From assembly GCA_902772565.1 (NCBI GenBank), contig CACYBJ010000183.1, positions 1 to 6,148 on the forward strand: a stretch of DNA of 6,148 nt, read 5' to 3'. The stretch is from an uncultured Lachnospiraceae bacterium (GTDB taxonomy: Bacteria > Bacillota > Clostridia > Lachnospirales > Lachnospiraceae). Below, piece by piece: positions 5,768 to 6,148 of this stretch. Numbering within the stretch: the stretch's first letter is position 1; the number at the start of each line of letters is the position of its first letter. A program made the translations under genes and the position numbers. Below the pieces are notes generated by a model that worked only from the letters and a program-made list of their open reading frames with translations, was not told the origin of the DNA and searched no databases.

Positions 5768-6148
5768 TTTTAAGGCTTCTCTTCGTAAGGTCACAGGCGC
5801 AGGTATATACCGCATCTGCCGTAAGACCGTACTTCTCCCTCAAATAGTCGGGAGTGCCGTGAGGAATAAATGCATCGGGAAGGCAGATGCATTTCATCTT
5901 GCCCTTGTAGCCTCTTTCCGAGAGTTTAGCCTCTATTCTCTCGCCGATGCTTCCGGATCTTACTGTTTCGGAAACAATGATTACCGCCTTGTGTTTCGAT
6001 ATCTTATCAAGCATTTCTTCATCGATGGGATTTGAGAATCTTATGTTAATAAGACTCACTGATTTTCCTTCGGAAATCAGTCGTTCCGCCGCCGGTTTTG
6101 CAATGGCTGCCGCGGAGCCCAAAGAAAGAATTGCTATGTCGCTTCCGC
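5760..6148 (-). CDS. dxs: 1-deoxy-D-xylulose-5-phosphate synthase, C-terminal part (cut by window edge)
   Basis: The reading frame is open to the right edge of the window, so only about the last 128 residues are seen and the true start lies outside. Dxs is a thiamine-diphosphate enzyme that condenses pyruvate and glyceraldehyde 3-phosphate to 1-deoxy-D-xylulose 5-phosphate, the first step of the MEP isoprenoid pathway and a source of thiamine and pyridoxal precursors. The visible part is the transketolase C-terminal domain: GSDIAILSLGS, then INIRFSNPIDEEML, VSETVRSGSIGERI, and the closing LPDAFIPHGTPDYLREKYGL, which matches the typical Dxs ending. The usual GGxG-type segment of Dxs reads SGSIG here. 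The thiamine-binding and catalytic parts cannot be checked. Position before tlyA, as in many Firmicutes, supports the call over another transketolase-like protein. Confidence 0.9.
   Translation of the reverse strand, partial: GSDIAILSLGSAAAIAKPAAERLISEGKSVSLINIRFSNPIDEEMLDKISKHKAVIIVSETVRSGSIGERIEAKLSERGYKGKMKCICLPDAFIPHGTPDYLREKYGLTADAVYTCACDLTKRSLKKG

Noticed and set aside
6120..6122. A TTG that could be taken as the start of a 120-residue protein.
   Set aside because: The frame stays open upstream to the window edge with Dxs-like sequence (GSDIAILSL), so this is an internal leucine codon of dxs.
1..6148. A hidden novel system, mobile element, CRISPR array or structural RNA gene.
   Set aside because: About 96% of the window is accounted for by seven conserved housekeeping or sugar-metabolism genes. 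The gaps are 12-128 bp and contain no arrays, terminal inverted repeats or tRNA-like folds.

Overview
The window is a compact stretch of bacterial chromosome in which every gene I can support lies on the minus strand. The base composition is moderate. Most genes have purine-rich Shine-Dalgarno sites. The gene order dxs - tlyA - nadK - argR - (yebC) - recN points to a Firmicute of class Clostridia, and protein style suggests Lachnospiraceae or a near relative. Bacillus has a related order (dxs, tlyA-like yqxC, ahrC, recN) but without nadK at this place. The taxonomic call is inference from gene order and protein style, not from a database search.

Layout, in transcription order from the right edge to the left. 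The 3' part of dxs (isoprenoid precursor synthesis) runs in from outside the window (5760-6148). tlyA (S4-domain rRNA 2'-O-methyltransferase, 4930-5742) follows after 17 bp and overlaps nadK (NAD kinase, 4130-4933) by 4 bp. argR (arginine repressor, 3661-4116) starts 13 bp after nadK. yebC (YebC/PmpR family, 2877-3617) starts 43 bp after argR, and recN (DNA repair ATPase, 1176-2864) starts 12 bp after yebC. These tight joins suggest one long operon whose promoter lies outside the window. A 128-bp gap then carries a convincing extended -10 promoter, a leader of about 70 nt with small inverted repeats, and rfbB (dTDP-glucose 4,6-dehydratase, 13-1047). rfbB is probably the first gene of a separate unit for dTDP-sugar or cell-surface polysaccharide synthesis.

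The operon is a mixed housekeeping group: isoprenoid precursors (Dxs, which consumes pyruvate and glyceraldehyde 3-phosphate), ribosome modification (TlyA), NADP supply (NadK), arginine-responsive regulation (ArgR), regulation or translation support (YebC) and double-strand-break repair (RecN). They do not form one pathway; the cluster is conserved by descent.

I see no mobile element, CRISPR array, tRNA, rRNA, phage gene or defence system, and no evidence of a new biological system. The items most worth a second look are small. A 10-bp direct repeat sits just after the stop codons of both recN and rfbB, so it brackets the rfbB promoter-plus-gene unit. yebC sits between argR and recN. tlyA lacks a normally spaced ribosome-binding site. 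The rfbB leader holds overlapping inverted repeats.
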